Assembly: GCF_902459465.1 (NCBI RefSeq)
Contig: NC_047065.1
Coordinates: forward strand, 9,720,170 to 9,784,169
Length of the DNA: 64,000 nucleotides
Source: Asterias rubens
Lineage: Eukaryota; Echinodermata; Asteroidea; Forcipulatida; Asteriidae
Reading direction: 5' to 3'
Below are positions 17,701 through 27,660 of this stretch, in pieces; the first letter of the stretch is position 1; the number at the start of each line of letters is the position of its first letter. A model generated the notes under the pieces. The model saw nothing but the letters and a program-made list of their open reading frames with translations. It was not told the DNA's origin and did no database searches. The position numbers and the translations under genes are program-made.

Positions 17701-20082
17701 CTATGTTACTTCAGTGGGAGCTGCTTCTCACAATGTTTTATAATATCAACAGCTCTCGGATCCCAAGTTGTCGCTGGTTCATCACATATCAAATTGCGTG
17801 AAACTTGCTAATTATGGCCTGCGTAACCTCCGTGCCATCAGGCATTTTTTGACACTTCAAGCTACACAACAATTAGTGCACGCCTTTGTCACCTCTCGTT
17901 TGGATTTCTGTAACGCACTACTGTACGGACTTCCAAAACATCTGCTCCATAAGCTGCAAAAGACACAAAACTCAGCTGCCCGTCTTGATGTGCAGGCAAG
18001 CTGGTCAGCATCCATCACTCCAATACTTAAAGAACTTCACTGGCTGCCCATCAATGAGCGTATTGTTTATAAGATTCTCTTGCTAACCTACAAGTCTTTG
18101 TCTGGTTTAGCACCGCAATATTTATCGTGCCATGTCAAATATTCTGTTCCGGGAAGAGTCGGCCTCCGATCATCGACAGACATGAAGCTGGTAGAGTTTA
18201 GAACGAACAGATCATGGGAGGATAGATCCTTTGCTGCAGCAGCCCCTCGTCTCTGGAACTCTTTACCACCACCCATTAGGTCATGCACCAGCATATCAAT
18301 ATTTAAGAAACAGTTAAAAACTCATCTGATGGGAGTTGCTTTTAATTAATTAATTTCCTTCGGTTTTTGTTTTTTTCATTCTATTGACTTTCTTGTTGGT
18401 GCCTTGAGCATTTTCAATGGATATGTGCGCCCTATAAATGTACATTATTATTATTATCTCGGACATTGATCGTTCATAAGTTTTTATGCTCTAGTGATTA
18501 CCAAAAGTGTCCAGTGCATTTAAGGATCGTATCAACTTCCAACCTGTCAAGTCAATAGCCAGGTGTGTTGTCCTTAAGGCATTGGACACTTTTGGTTATT
18601 ACTCAAAGTAATTGTTAGCAAAACACCTTACTTGGTAACGATTAATGGGGAGAGGTTGGTAATATAAAACATTCTGAGAAACGGCTCCCTCTGAAGTAAC
18701 ATAGTTTTTGAGAAAGAAGTTATTTCTCACTTAAATATTTGGTTTGAATTTGAGCCCTCAGCCTGAGGTCTCAAATTCAAGCACCTGAAAGCACACAACT
18801 TGTGCAACAAAGATGTTTTTTCTTCTGGTATTCTCCCGCAACCTCGAAGAACAATTGAGTTCAAAGTTTAGTTTTAGTTTATGCATATGTTGAGATACAC
18901 CAAGTGAGAAGACTGGTCTTTGACAGTTACAAGTAGTGTCCAGTGTCTTCAGAGATTTTTGAAAAATTGTATTATTTTTTGGGAGGCAGAGTAAACAACA
19001 TTTGTTTACAAACTGACTGCTTATACCAGTACCATGGCCTCTTAAACGTTATACTGCTTTAGGCTTGTTCAAATACTTAAGTTAATGATGACCTTTTGAT
19101 TATCCCAGGTTTTAGTAAGGATACTTCACTGTTTTAGCTAGGGTATCATGTTGTGAATTACAATCACACAAGTAACAATAAATAGAATTGAATGTGGCTT
19201 GTAAAATGACTCTTTACTCATTTATTAAAATTCAATATGAGTAAAAGATTAAAATACAGCCCTTTCGCAAATGTAGTTTAAGATCTATGCCCCTGAATAT
19301 GTTAAATATTGTACATGTATGTTTTAAAAACTGCTGCAATACATTGTACTTCACATTATTCAGTATTTTCCTTTTGTTTCATTGTTTTGGGCTTTTTGTG
19401 CATTTTTTTCCCGCAGCATTGATGACAACTTGCCCTGCCTAAAGTAAGCACAGTGACTGTTGCTTTCTTATGATTAGTTCACACAGTCAGATTCCATCAA
19501 TTGCTTTAGATTGATGTGATACAGTCAATTCTTTAACTAAACTCTATAAACTCTTTACACCAATCCGGGAAAGACACCGCGGTTGTAAATTTTTTCAATA
19601 GGGGGCGCTACCAATTTTATTTTATCTGATTTGTTTATAGGGTGTTAAAGAATCAACACTTACAGTTTTCACAGAAGGGGAAACATTGTTTAAGGAATGT
19701 CAAATGGCCACTTGGTAACATGTAACGATTCAGGAGAAACTTGGCTTTTATAAATCATTTTTTCAGAACATGATTACTGTAAAAGATGAAATAATTACTG
19801 GTTAGTTTGAATATGTAAACTATGAAACCTTGTTGCTGTGTTTTCCCTTGAAATCCCCATATATGATCACACTGAGGACAATGTTAACCTAAAGATCTTG
19901 GTTTTTTTTTTTCTTAGAGCATTGAGCAACTGAAGCAAGAGAAACCTACATGGGTGAAGAAGTCTCGCTGTATATCAATGCAGACAGTATTTGGTCAAAA
20001 ACTTTCTGTGGGGTGGCTCAATCCATTCGTCTCCCCTCAGAGGCAATGGGGTAAAGAAGACCCGTATATGTATAGTGTATGA
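14559..20082 (+). CDS. ZDHHC3/7-like: DHHC palmitoyltransferase, ZDHHC3/ZDHHC7-like (3' exons)
   Basis: Five spliced exons: 14,559-14,704, 15,303-15,378, 15,890-15,971, 16,975-17,108 and 19,918-20,082. All have AG/GT borders and compatible phases (0/2, 2/0, 0/1, 1/0, 0/stop). The joined frame encodes the cysteine-rich DHHC domain: VVYRCPKC, the zinc-binding HHCSICRRC, the active-site DHHC followed by PWVNNCVGE, then two hydrophobic membrane spans ([33 protein letters not shown]) and [12 protein letters not shown]. The end, DPYMYSV, resembles the PDZ-ligand-like tail of the family. Such enzymes S-acylate cysteines of Golgi and membrane substrates. The N-terminal part (first two spans and most of the DPG motif) is not in the window, so its exons must be more than 14.5 kb upstream. 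The stop at 20,080-20,082 is inside the first unit of a minisatellite. Confidence 0.93.
15303..15378 (+). CDS. ZDHHC3/7-like: ZDHHC exon b: DHHC active site
   Basis: The acceptor is TTTCCCACAG and the donor GTAAGT at 15,379. It encodes [20 protein letters not shown]; the cysteine of DHHC is the acyl-enzyme nucleophile in this family. It ends in phase 0. Confidence 0.95.
15572..15690 (+). mobile_element. tRNA-derived SINE in ZDHHC intron
   Basis: A tRNA-like head has an A-box-like TGGTCTAGTTGGT and a B-box-like GGATTCAAATCCC at normal spacing. It is followed by a T-rich TTTTTTTTCACAGAACTCAG body. It lacks a full acceptor stem, so it is read as a SINE and not a tRNA gene. Ends are approximate. 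Confidence 0.65.
15725..15842. repeat. AT-rich (TAA/ATT)n microsatellite
   Basis: Imperfect runs of ATT, then TAA and AAT trinucleotides fill most of the intron segment just before the next ZDHHC exon. They may be the decayed 3' tail of a SINE or LINE. Confidence 0.85.
15890..15971 (+). CDS. ZDHHC3/7-like: ZDHHC exon c: third membrane span
   Basis: The acceptor is ATTCAACAG and the donor GTAAGT at 15,972. The 82 nt encode [20 protein letters not shown] and following residues to QWG plus one base. The hydrophobic run matches the membrane span that follows the DHHC domain. Confidence 0.92.
15972..16974. other. ZDHHC intron with a MITE fragment
   Basis: No exon was seen. At about 16,738-16,905 a fragment starting AAAGGGACACGTTACCTTGG resembles the terminal repeat of the MITE at 57,026-57,386. 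The rest is unassigned intron. Confidence 0.6.
16975..17108 (+). CDS. ZDHHC3/7-like: ZDHHC exon d: fourth membrane span
   Basis: The acceptor is TTTATTGCAG and the donor GTAAGT at 17,109. It completes the proline codon begun in exon c and encodes [12 protein letters not shown], a long hydrophobic run and [12 protein letters not shown], in phase 0. Confidence 0.93.
17540..18532 (+). mobile_element. TA-type MITE copy split by a LINE
   Basis: 17,540-17,760 and 18,457-18,532 together match the + oriented MITE at 23,056-23,433. Shared blocks include GTTGCGAGATAATAA, the inverted GAGATCTC/GAGGTCTC middle, TTCTCACAATGTTTTATAA and the end ATTACCAAAAGTGTCCA. The 5' terminal repeat is missing. It lies in the intron between ZDHHC exons d and e. 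Confidence 0.75.
17761..18456 (+). mobile_element. 5'-truncated CR1/L2-group LINE nested in a MITE
   Basis: The frame at 17,768-18,349 encodes the C-terminal end of a CR1/L2-type reverse transcriptase: [55 protein letters not shown]. The element ends in a short 3' UTR with CCTATAAATG and ATT repeats. It is flanked by TCTCGGA at 17,754-17,760 and 18,457-18,463, a 7-bp target duplication. It retains no endonuclease or YADD motif. Confidence 0.88.
18568..18955 (-). mobile_element. TA-type MITE copy, reverse orientation
   Basis: It is bounded by TTAAGGCATTGGACACTTTTGG and AGTGTCCAGTGTCTTCAG. The body matches the reverse complement of the MITE at 23,056-23,433, including GAAACGGCTCCCTCTGAAG and GCATATGTTGAGATACACC. 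The termini have diverged. Confidence 0.8.
18956..19917. other. ZDHHC intron, unassigned
   Basis: The stretch is AT-rich with no exon, long frame or clear repeat. It ends in a good polypyrimidine tract (GTTTTTTTTTTTCTTAG) before the last ZDHHC exon. Confidence 0.6.
19918..20082 (+). CDS. ZDHHC3/7-like: ZDHHC exon e: C-terminal tail and stop
   Basis: The acceptor is TTTTTCTTAG. The frame encodes [20 protein letters not shown], then [15 protein letters not shown], and ends DPYMYSV and TGA at 20,080-20,082. The length and the end motif fit the ZDHHC3/7 group. The last codons AGT GTA TGA are also the start of the downstream 45-bp repeat unit. Confidence 0.93.
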   Translation, partial: SIEQLKQEKPTWVKKSRCISMQTVFGQKLSVGWLNPFVSPQRQWGKEDPYMYSV

Positions 20083-20623
20083 CAAGACCCAACGACGCTT
20101 AAAGGTATGGCTTACTGGAGTGTATGACAAGACCCAATGACGCTCAAAGGTATGGCTTACTGGAGTGTATGACAAGACCCAACGACGCTTAAAGGTATGG
20201 CTTACTGGAGTGTATGACAAGACCCAACGACGCTCAAAGGTATGGCTTATTTACTGGAGTGTATGACAAGACCCAACGACGCTCAAAGGTATGGCTTACT
20301 GGAGTGTATGACAAGACCCAATGACGCTCAAAGGTATGGCTTACTGGAGTGTATGACAAGACCCAATGACGCTTAAAGGTATGGCTTACTGGAGTGTATG
20401 ACAAGACCCAATGACGCTTAAAGGTATGGCTTACTGGAGTGTATGACAAGACCCAACGACGCTCAAAGGTATGGCTTACTGGAGTGTATGACAAGACCCA
20501 ACGACGCTCAAAGGTATGGCTTACTGGAGTGTACGACAAGACCCAACGACGCTCAAAGGTATGGCTTACTGGAGTGTATGACAAGACCAAAAGATTTTCA
20601 AAGGTATGGCTTACTGTGGAAAT
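20074..20623. repeat. 45-bp minisatellite starting on the ZDHHC stop codon
   Basis: There are twelve units of GTGTATGACAAGACCCAAYG-ACGCTYAAAGGTATGGCTTACTGGA. GACAAG occurs at 20,081, 20,126, 20,171, 20,216, 20,265 and then every 45 bp to 20,580; one unit carries a 4-bp insertion. Because 45 is divisible by three, both strands hold long open frames, but these are repeat artefacts. The array would be transcribed as the start of the ZDHHC 3' UTR. Confidence 0.95.
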
Positions 20624-22240
20624 TTTTTGACAACCCTCACGTTAAATCCCTGATCATGATTGGTCAACAACATCCCAACATACAAGACTGTCACCATTTG
20701 TTTGCACATTTAAAAGCATTTTGCACTTTTATAAGCAATGTTGCACTGCATATAAAATACAACATGCATGAACAATTCTTCTGACCAGCTGCACTCAGCA
20801 TCACAATAACTGTATGTGTTAAAGTTATGCCATCCTTTAGACATAAATAACATTTACAAGGTATGTAGCAACAAATTCAGTTTGTAAAAGTTGCAACAAG
20901 GTTTAAATGTTTCCCCCCTCACTTTTTTACCAGGGACATGATTTTGTTTTATCCCATACTAATAAAACACAGAAAACATAAAATACATGTAAAGTACGTC
21001 AGCAACCCATATATTGAGGCAAACATGTCAATAAAGTGCCATTACACATTTCTTCCAAAGCCATGTGTGCGTGTAAATATCAATGTCCCATATTTTTTAA
21101 AGATGCATATTTTGTACAATACCTATTCCCTACATGACAGTGATTAAGTCGGGTGCGCACTGTGGATGCTGTGGGTGATAGGTCTGCATACTGAAAAGTT
21201 GTTGTTTTATATCAAGTGATTGTCTAAATTATGTCTCTTACTGTGTATTCAAAGTTCGCGTATTGATTTAATTCAGGATTGTATTTTATTTGGGAGAAAC
21301 GATTCTCTGAAGAAATGAAGAAACTGGACCAAATTTAAGTTTAGAGCCCCGACCTCAAAAATTAAACTTACCAATTATAAACCATGCTAAAGAGGTTTGG
21401 AATAACTTTCAATCGTGCAAATTTTTCTGTTTGGGAAACAAAATTCAGAGTTTGAATTCGGTGCTCATAACCGCTCGGCCACAACACATTTAATGTCGTT
21501 TTGATCGAATATTATTGAAAGTCGGGAATGAACCTCTGTACAAAAATGTACAAATCCATTTCTCTCGGAATGAAATTTGTAATGTTTTGCCTAATGTTTC
21601 AAACTAAACCATTTAAACTTGAGGTCAGTTATATAAAGTTGATGCTTGTCGGGGGGCCAAGCTTGGCTCAAGATGTTTCCATTGCTCTAATTTTGCCTTC
21701 CGGTGTTTTCAGTTTCTCTTGTTTTAAGCCAATTATGATCAAGTAATTTGCCCTGATGCATGAGAACTGTAAACCATGGTAGTGCATGAGCAATTAATGG
21801 GCTGCCTTTGTATGTTTTATAATATCTTATAGCTCGTTAGTGTGTACATGTACAGGTATATATATATATATACAGGTATATATTATTACATATTTCCTCT
21901 GGCATGCCGTGGATATGGTTTATCAACATATTTGACAATGATGACAACCACAATGATAAAGTTTTTAAAGTTATTAGTACATGATCAATTTGTAATGATA
22001 GTATTACATACATTTATGAAGAATCCTGTGCAAATTTTCTAAAATCAGAGAGTGTTTTGATTTCTTATTGCATATGCACAAACGCTGTTGTTCAGCTTTG
22101 TTCTGAAAACCGGACAAATTTATTTGATCAAATGTTTACAGTTTGATTTAAAGAAAGATATATTGAAAACAAGATGAATTTGCTTAAATAACAACCAAAC
22201 TAGTTTTCACAAGCCTTGAATAGATTACATTGACTTTAAT
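20624..22240. other. ZDHHC 3' UTR / intergenic DNA
   Basis: No coding exon was recognised. AATAAA hexamers at about 20,958 and 21,030 on the + strand are candidate polyadenylation signals for the ZDHHC transcript (unsupported by transcript data). A short TATATATA run with GTACAGGTATA repeats lies near 21,845-21,885. Confidence 0.45.
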
Positions 22241-22703
22241 AAGTCTTGTTCGCACTGGACTAATATTTTTGGTAACTTAACCATGACGCTGGGTAACACT
22301 CCGACGGGTTAACTTTCCCACCGTCCGCACTTGGATTTATTTGACTCGGCTAAACAAACCGAGACCGTGGGTAAACTAACCGAGCTGGCCCCCTGTGTAA
22401 CATTGAATAGTTCGATAATCACGAAAATCTTATTCTTCCATGACAAAACATGTCAGCTTCTTTGGGTCACGTACGGATGGGAGATTTAACCGAGTCGTCG
22501 CTTCCGCATTGGACTTTCTGGCTGGGTTAAACTGACCTGGTAAATCTTCCTGGGCACCTTTGGCTCGGTTAAACTACCCATTCGGGTCGGGTAAGTTATC
22601 TGGGAGGAAAACTTCCTGGGCTGTTCTTATTGGACTTAAAATGGGTAAGTTATACATTGGCTCGGTTAGTTTACCCAAATTAAGTCCAATGCGAACAGGC
22701 TTT
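22241..22703. mobile_element. Short inverted-repeat element (MITE)
   Basis: The left end AAGTCTTGTTCGCACTGGAC is mirrored by GTCCAATGCGAACAGGCTTT at the right end. Inside, repeated motifs such as GGGTAA, AACTTCC and CTCGGTTA appear in both orientations. No coding capacity was seen. The target duplication is not certain. Confidence 0.75.
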
Positions 22704-23053
22704 AGAAATGAAACATTGTGAAATTCAGTTTTGCTTACCAAACGCTATCATTATTAGACTTGTTGGTTTGTTGTTTATACTCATTAATAATCATGAGCTT
22801 TCAAGTGTACATAAAATATGTATGATTATTTGATTACAGGTAAAAAATTGTTTAAAATAATACATTAAATGTAATCTTCGGCTTCTTAATTGGTTTTGGG
22901 ACTTAAATTTTAAAGCAAGGACACCTGCTTGACGTAAGTGATGCTAAATTATTAGGTATAACTTACCACTTGATAAAAACTGCTGGGGAAACGGTCTGTT
23001 AAAAACTACTGAGTCAAACCTATAATTAAGTTGTGCATTTTGCAACATGAGAA
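22704..23053. other. Intergenic DNA, nothing recognised
   Basis: AT-rich sequence without a supported gene or repeat. Confidence 0.5.
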
Positions 23054-23055
23054 TA

Positions 23056-23433
23056 AAGGCAGTGGACACTATTGGTAATAGTAAAAGACTAGCCTTCACA
23101 GTTGGTGTATCTAAACATATGCATAAAATAAACCCCTGAAAATTTGAGCTCAATCGGTCATCGAACTTGCGAGATAATAATGACAGTAAAAAACACCCAT
23201 GTCACACGAAGTTGTGTGCGTTTAGATGGTTGATTTCGAGACCTCAAGTTCTAAATCTGAGGTCTCGAAATCAAATTCGTAAAAAATTACTTCTTTCTCG
23301 AAAGCTATGCCACTTCAGAGGAAGCCGTTTCTCACAATGTTTTATAACATCAACCTCTCCACATTACTCGTCACCAATAAAGGTGTTGTGCTAATAATTA
23401 TTTTGAGTAATTACCAATAGTGTCCACTGCCTT
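23056..23433 (+). mobile_element. TA-type MITE, complete 378-bp copy
   Basis: The terminal inverted repeats are AAGGCAGTGGACACTATTGG and CCAATAGTGTCCACTGCCTT, flanked by TA on both sides (23,054-23,055 and 23,434-23,435). The middle has a hairpin TTTCGAGACCTCA/TGAGGTCTCGAAA. TA duplication is typical of Tc1/mariner-type transposases. It has no ORF. Other copies are at 17,540, 18,568, 25,222, 26,490 and 61,656. Confidence 0.92.
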
Positions 23434-23435
23434 TA

Positions 23436-25108
23436 AAGTAAATATATAATTTTGAACCAATGCAAAAGTTTGTCAACATGAAAGGAAGATTATGAGAAAT
23501 ATGACATGATGGTGCGAACAATTTAAAATAAAACCAAAAGGTTCAATTCATTTTTGTTCTTCTACTTTTATTTTTTACAAGATGGTTATTAAAATAACTT
23601 GGCCTTCCTTTCAATGTCTTTACAGTTTTGTATATGTAAATTGTCTTAGCAAATGGTGACCATGTATACGAGATCGTATTTTTTGGAGAGTGGGGTTTTC
23701 CTATTGGATGATAAGCTTTTTGTATACATTTTATAAACCAAATAAAAGAATAGAAGAAAAAAAACAATGTAATATGAATGGAACCTGTGAAGAGAAGTTG
23801 ATGAAAAAAAACATCACTTTTAGACGTGGAAGAAGGAAAAACATCCACTGCGTACTATACTCTTGTTTTAAATTGAATTATCTGCCTGAACTTTACTGGA
23901 AAAATCTAAGGCAGGCAGCCTTATGTCAAACTATTTCATGTCAAAGGGAGTCTTATTTTATGACCTACTGGCCATTATTGCCTTTCGGCATCTACATTAA
24001 TCTGAAGGTATTTATCACACTTTATACGGATTGTATTTCTCATTTAATTTCAGATGGCTATAATGACAAAATGGACATCATATAAGTTTACATATAATGC
24101 AGTCAGTTATTTGTATGATAAGATCACCAGTTGATATGGCTAGAGTTTATCAAGTATCATACAAATTTCCATTCTAAGGTCCAAAATTCAAGCTCCATGA
24201 ATCTATTTTACAATAACTGAAACCGTAAGTCTACACCATTTTTATGGTATGGAATTGAATGTTGCAAGCATGATGATATATTCTTCCTACTTTCGTCTGA
24301 ATTCCGATTGTTGCCCCTGGGGAAAAAACATAACTTTTTTGATAAAATAGCCTGAAAAATCCATAGGGAACTCTTGTATTTGATAAAATATTTCCCCTTT
24401 TTTCAAGGACAATATGTCTGATGTTGACATTGATGCACATATGATCATTGCTCTATGATAAAACCATGAAGTTCTACAATCCTACAAGAACACTTTAAGT
24501 CATACATGAACAGAAAAAAATGAAGACTTCTGTTTTATGCTAACTTATTTTATATAGTATTTATATATTTAATGAGTATATAATGTTTCATGTTAAATCT
24601 AAACTTCAATTATTTTGTTCAATACTTCCACCAAATCTTTGGATATTATATGTAAAAAGTTGATTTGTAGAACCGGTAGTGTTTTTAGGGTTCGGTCTGA
24701 TCTGATGTAATGTATTACTGCACTCTATGTACATGTATTGATAGTACTAATTTATCAGTTATGTGTATTTAACTGTACAGTGCTTGGGAAATTAAATGCA
24801 GTTCGTTGCAGGACAATGAAACTCGTGTTATTCCACTGAAGGTGCGTTGTGCACATTTCAAATGAGGCATTCACAATTTGAACCCATGGTGAACCAAAGC
24901 ACTTATATAGCTATGTGTTGGATTTGAAGGCCTTGGTGTTTTGTGTTGTTTTGTGTTGTTAATAATTATAGGAACTGAAAACTGAAGTAGTGTGAAAATA
25001 CTGCAGTAGGGTCATCCATTTCATATTGATCAACAATCAGAAACAGCTGAAAAGAGCTGTAATTGAATGCCTTGTGTAGTGATCATGTCCATGCTTCCCA
25101 TGCTTCAA
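23436..25108. other. Intergenic DNA, nothing recognised
   Basis: AT-rich. The longest frames (131 and 101 codons near 23,540-24,085, on opposite strands) have no recognisable similarity or domain. ATTAAA near 24,791 could be a distal polyadenylation signal, but nothing else supports it. Confidence 0.45.
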
Positions 25109-25226
25109 CAGTGATTCCACCACATAAGTCAAAGCTTTGGTAATTGTCAGTGATTCCACCACACAAGTCAAAGCTTTGGTAATTGTCAGTGATTCCACCA
25201 CATAAGTCAAAGCTTTGGTAATTGTC
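25109..25226. repeat. 39-bp tandem repeat, three units
   Basis: Three near-identical units consist of CAGTGATTCCACCACATAAG followed by TCAAAGCTTTGGTAATTGT. The last unit runs directly into a TA-type MITE fragment. Confidence 0.92.
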
Positions 25227-26310
25227 AAAGACTAGCCTTCACAGTTGGTTTATCTCAACATATGCATAAAATAACAACAAACCTATGAAAATTTGACCTC
25301 AATCGGTCGTCGAAGTTTTGAGATATTAATGAAAGAAAGAAAAAATCCCTTGTCACACCAAGTTGTGTGCTTTCAGACGCTTGATTTCTCTTAGCCTTGC
25401 TCAAGGCAGTCGCACTATTCGCTCCGAAAAGACGCCGCTGTAAACCCACCCGTATACCCTGTGCGTGGTGCGTGCGATCACACCGCATGACCCACCCGTA
25501 TACACACTGTCACATCGTACGACCATTGTGCACATAAGTCATCCGCACTCGTACCACTAACCGCATGCGGAGGCCGTCAGGCCGACAGCCTTGTCGGGTC
25601 TGTAACTTATGGGTTTAATGTGTTGTATTGACAAATTTCCACAAGTGGAAAAAAATGGGGGGGGGGGGCTCTCGGATATGCTAGTATGCAGCCATGAATA
25701 TGTATATCTTTCGTCAGACCTATCAGAAAACACAGGATGTGAGGCAAATGAATTATTCATTTTGACGTCCAATCACGCACTTCCCTTATCACGACCTTTG
25801 GACCCTATCATGCGTCCGTAGTGGTGGTGTGTGATGTAAACATGTCTCGTCTTTCGCGGGCATTATGGTAATGAGCTGACCGTGGGAACTCTTCGCTTAT
25901 TATATAGTGTGGCGGAACTGGTCCCTTACCAATCGAGCGGTCGAGTAGAAAGGTAGGTCCGTTTTGGATGAAATATACCGCCTATACGCGTAGCTGCACT
26001 CACCCGCGCCTCAACCTTCTGGGACAGACAATGGACAGACAATATAAAAACACAGAGACAGATATATCACTGTTCCAACCTATTTATTATGCAATCATTC
26101 TTGTATTAACTGGACCCCTGTTGAATAACCTCCTTAATTATTAGTGTAATCCCTACAATCACAATAGCCTCCTGTTCATCAATGAGAGGCAATGCTGTCG
26201 GTGGGGTAATGCCGGGCGGGTTTTTAAACAGCGGCGGTCTTTTTTCGGAGTGAATAATTCGACTGCCTTGAGCAAGGCTAGATTTCTCTTGGTGAACTAT
26301 TCAGCGATTG
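25222..26310 (+). mobile_element. TA-type MITE fragment split by a 9-bp-TSD element
   Basis: 25,222-25,391 matches the first part of the MITE at 23,056 (GTCAAAGACTAGCCTTCACAG ... CTCAATCGGTC ... GTGTGCTTTCAGA). It is cut at GATTTCTCT and resumes at 26,281 for a short distance. Confidence 0.7.
25392..26280. mobile_element. 889-bp inverted-repeat element with 9-bp target duplication
   Basis: The ends are TAGCCTTGCTCAAGGCAGTCG and its inverse CGACTGCCTTGAGCAAGGCTA. The terminal repeat is itself a hairpin (GCCTTG-CTC-AAGGC at its start). GATTTCTCT flanks both sides (25,383-25,391 and 26,281-26,289). A 9-bp duplication suggests a Mutator-like transposase. It has no transposase ORF, so it is non-autonomous. 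A related element, with its interior inverted, is at 60,119-60,838. Confidence 0.92.
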
Positions 26311-26489
26311 GACGAACTATCGATCATGTATAACATTGTATAACAATGATAGGAGATTATCCAGGTGCGCTGACCGGATGCGTTGTTTTGGCGCCCTTTC
26401 TAGAATGTATTGTGTGATTAATAAGTTGTGTAGACAGACCAAAATGTTGAGTTCAGTGAGTGATCATTGAATAAGTTGTCCTTCTCGAA

Positions 26490-26805
26490 GTGTTAAAGGG
26501 AAGCCTTCAAGGTACACGTTTGGTAATTACTCAAAACACGACTTGGTAATGAGCATTGGAGAGCTGTGGATAGAATAAAACATTGCGAGAAACGGCTCCC
26601 TCTGAAGTAGCATAGATTTTGAAAAAAAAGGTAATTTCTCACTAGAATAATAAAATACTTCTAGCTAGAAGTCTTTTATTCCTATCTGAAAGCACACAAA
26701 TTCGTCCAACAAGGGTGTTTTTTTCGTTCATCATTTTCTCCCAACTCCGATGACCAATTGAGCTCAAAGGTTTGTTTTATGCATATGTTGAGATACACTG
26801 GGTGC
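26490..26805 (-). mobile_element. TA-type MITE, diverged reverse copy
   Basis: It matches the reverse complement of the 23,056 copy: GGTAATTACTCAAAACACGA, GAAACGGCTCCCTCTGAAGT, GACCAATTGAGCTCAAAG and GCATATGTTGAGATACAC. Confidence 0.75.
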
Positions 26806-27413
26806 GTTCGTTTAGCGTCCCTGGTCGACCCCGGCGGTGTGTGTCGGTTTTTTTTCCAGGACGAACAACAGTCTACCCGCAGAACACTCGATTTAATAAG
26901 TCTCTTTTGTGATTTATCTGCGCGAGCGAGTAGGCGTGATTTTTCATGCGTGACCTCAGTTTGAATACTAATTAGTCAAAAGGGCTTCTGAAATTCAGTC
27001 TTATTCGGCCTTATTTGAAAAGGTATTGACAGAAATAATGTAGAAGTACACTGAAATGAAGAGCATATCTGTCGTTATGTATAAAAAAATCGGTGCATCT
27101 CAAATTTTAAATTTTAAAAGAGAAATTTGTACGTAAAAAATGGCTTCCAAAACAGAGAAAACAAGTCACAAAAACACGGAAAATGTTCATGTTATGAATG
27201 TCGGCAACAGTCCCCAATTAGTATGTATGGATAGATTATTTCATATTCTACCTGGAAATGTTTAAAGCGAGACCGGATCGTTCCTAGTCAAGTCAGGATA
27301 CAGCGATTTCCACCGATTTCTAGATTTCAAGCCGTCCAATTAACTAAATCATACCGTGGCGGGCGCGCTTTGGCGATTCAACCGCGCGTAGTACACTATC
27401 CGGAATCAAGCAC
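26806..27413. other. Intergenic DNA before the foldback element
   Basis: No gene was recognised. GGTGCGTTCGTTTAGCGTCC at about 26,800 and the T-run plus CCAGGACGAAC at about 26,857 look repeat-derived; the latter resembles 45,300-45,315. Confidence 0.4.
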
Positions 27414-27421
27414 CATAGTCT
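27414..27421. repeat. Target-site duplication of the foldback element, left
   Basis: CATAGTCT lies directly before the terminal ACCAAGCTGAAGC and is repeated exactly at 41,581-41,588. Confidence 0.92.
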
Positions 27422-27434
27422 ACCAAGCTGAAGC

Positions 27435-27550
27435 TAGCCGCGAATTCTCAGCCGCGAATTCCCAGCCGCGAATGCCAGCCGCGAATTCTCAATTTACGGC
27501 CGAAAAGTCCAGCCGCTAATTCGAGTCGCCGCGCCAGCCGCGCTTTTCCC
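27435..27550. repeat. Outer 14-bp direct repeats, left arm
   Basis: AGCCGCGAATTCTC, AGCCGCGAATTCCC, AGCCGCGAATGCC and AGCCGCGAATTCTC run head to tail. After a spacer with GGCCGAAAAGTCC come two more degenerate units. The right arm has the same order in inverse. Confidence 0.9.
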
Positions 27551-27660
27551 GTTTCACGAAGCGACAACATTTCCTAAGTTGTTCACCCACACTTTAGCCA
27601 CTGTTTCTTTAGTTTGGTAAATTCATGGCAAGAGTATTGGTTTTGTAAAATTTCGTTCAT

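Noticed and set aside
20234..20784. Long frames on both strands in the 45-bp minisatellite
   Set aside because: The unit length is a multiple of three, so any frame without a stop in one unit stays open. The ZDHHC frame itself ends in the first unit.
23690..24085. 131-codon frame as a small gene
   Set aside because: No domain, no splice signals, low-complexity AT-rich composition, and an overlapping frame of similar length on the other strand.
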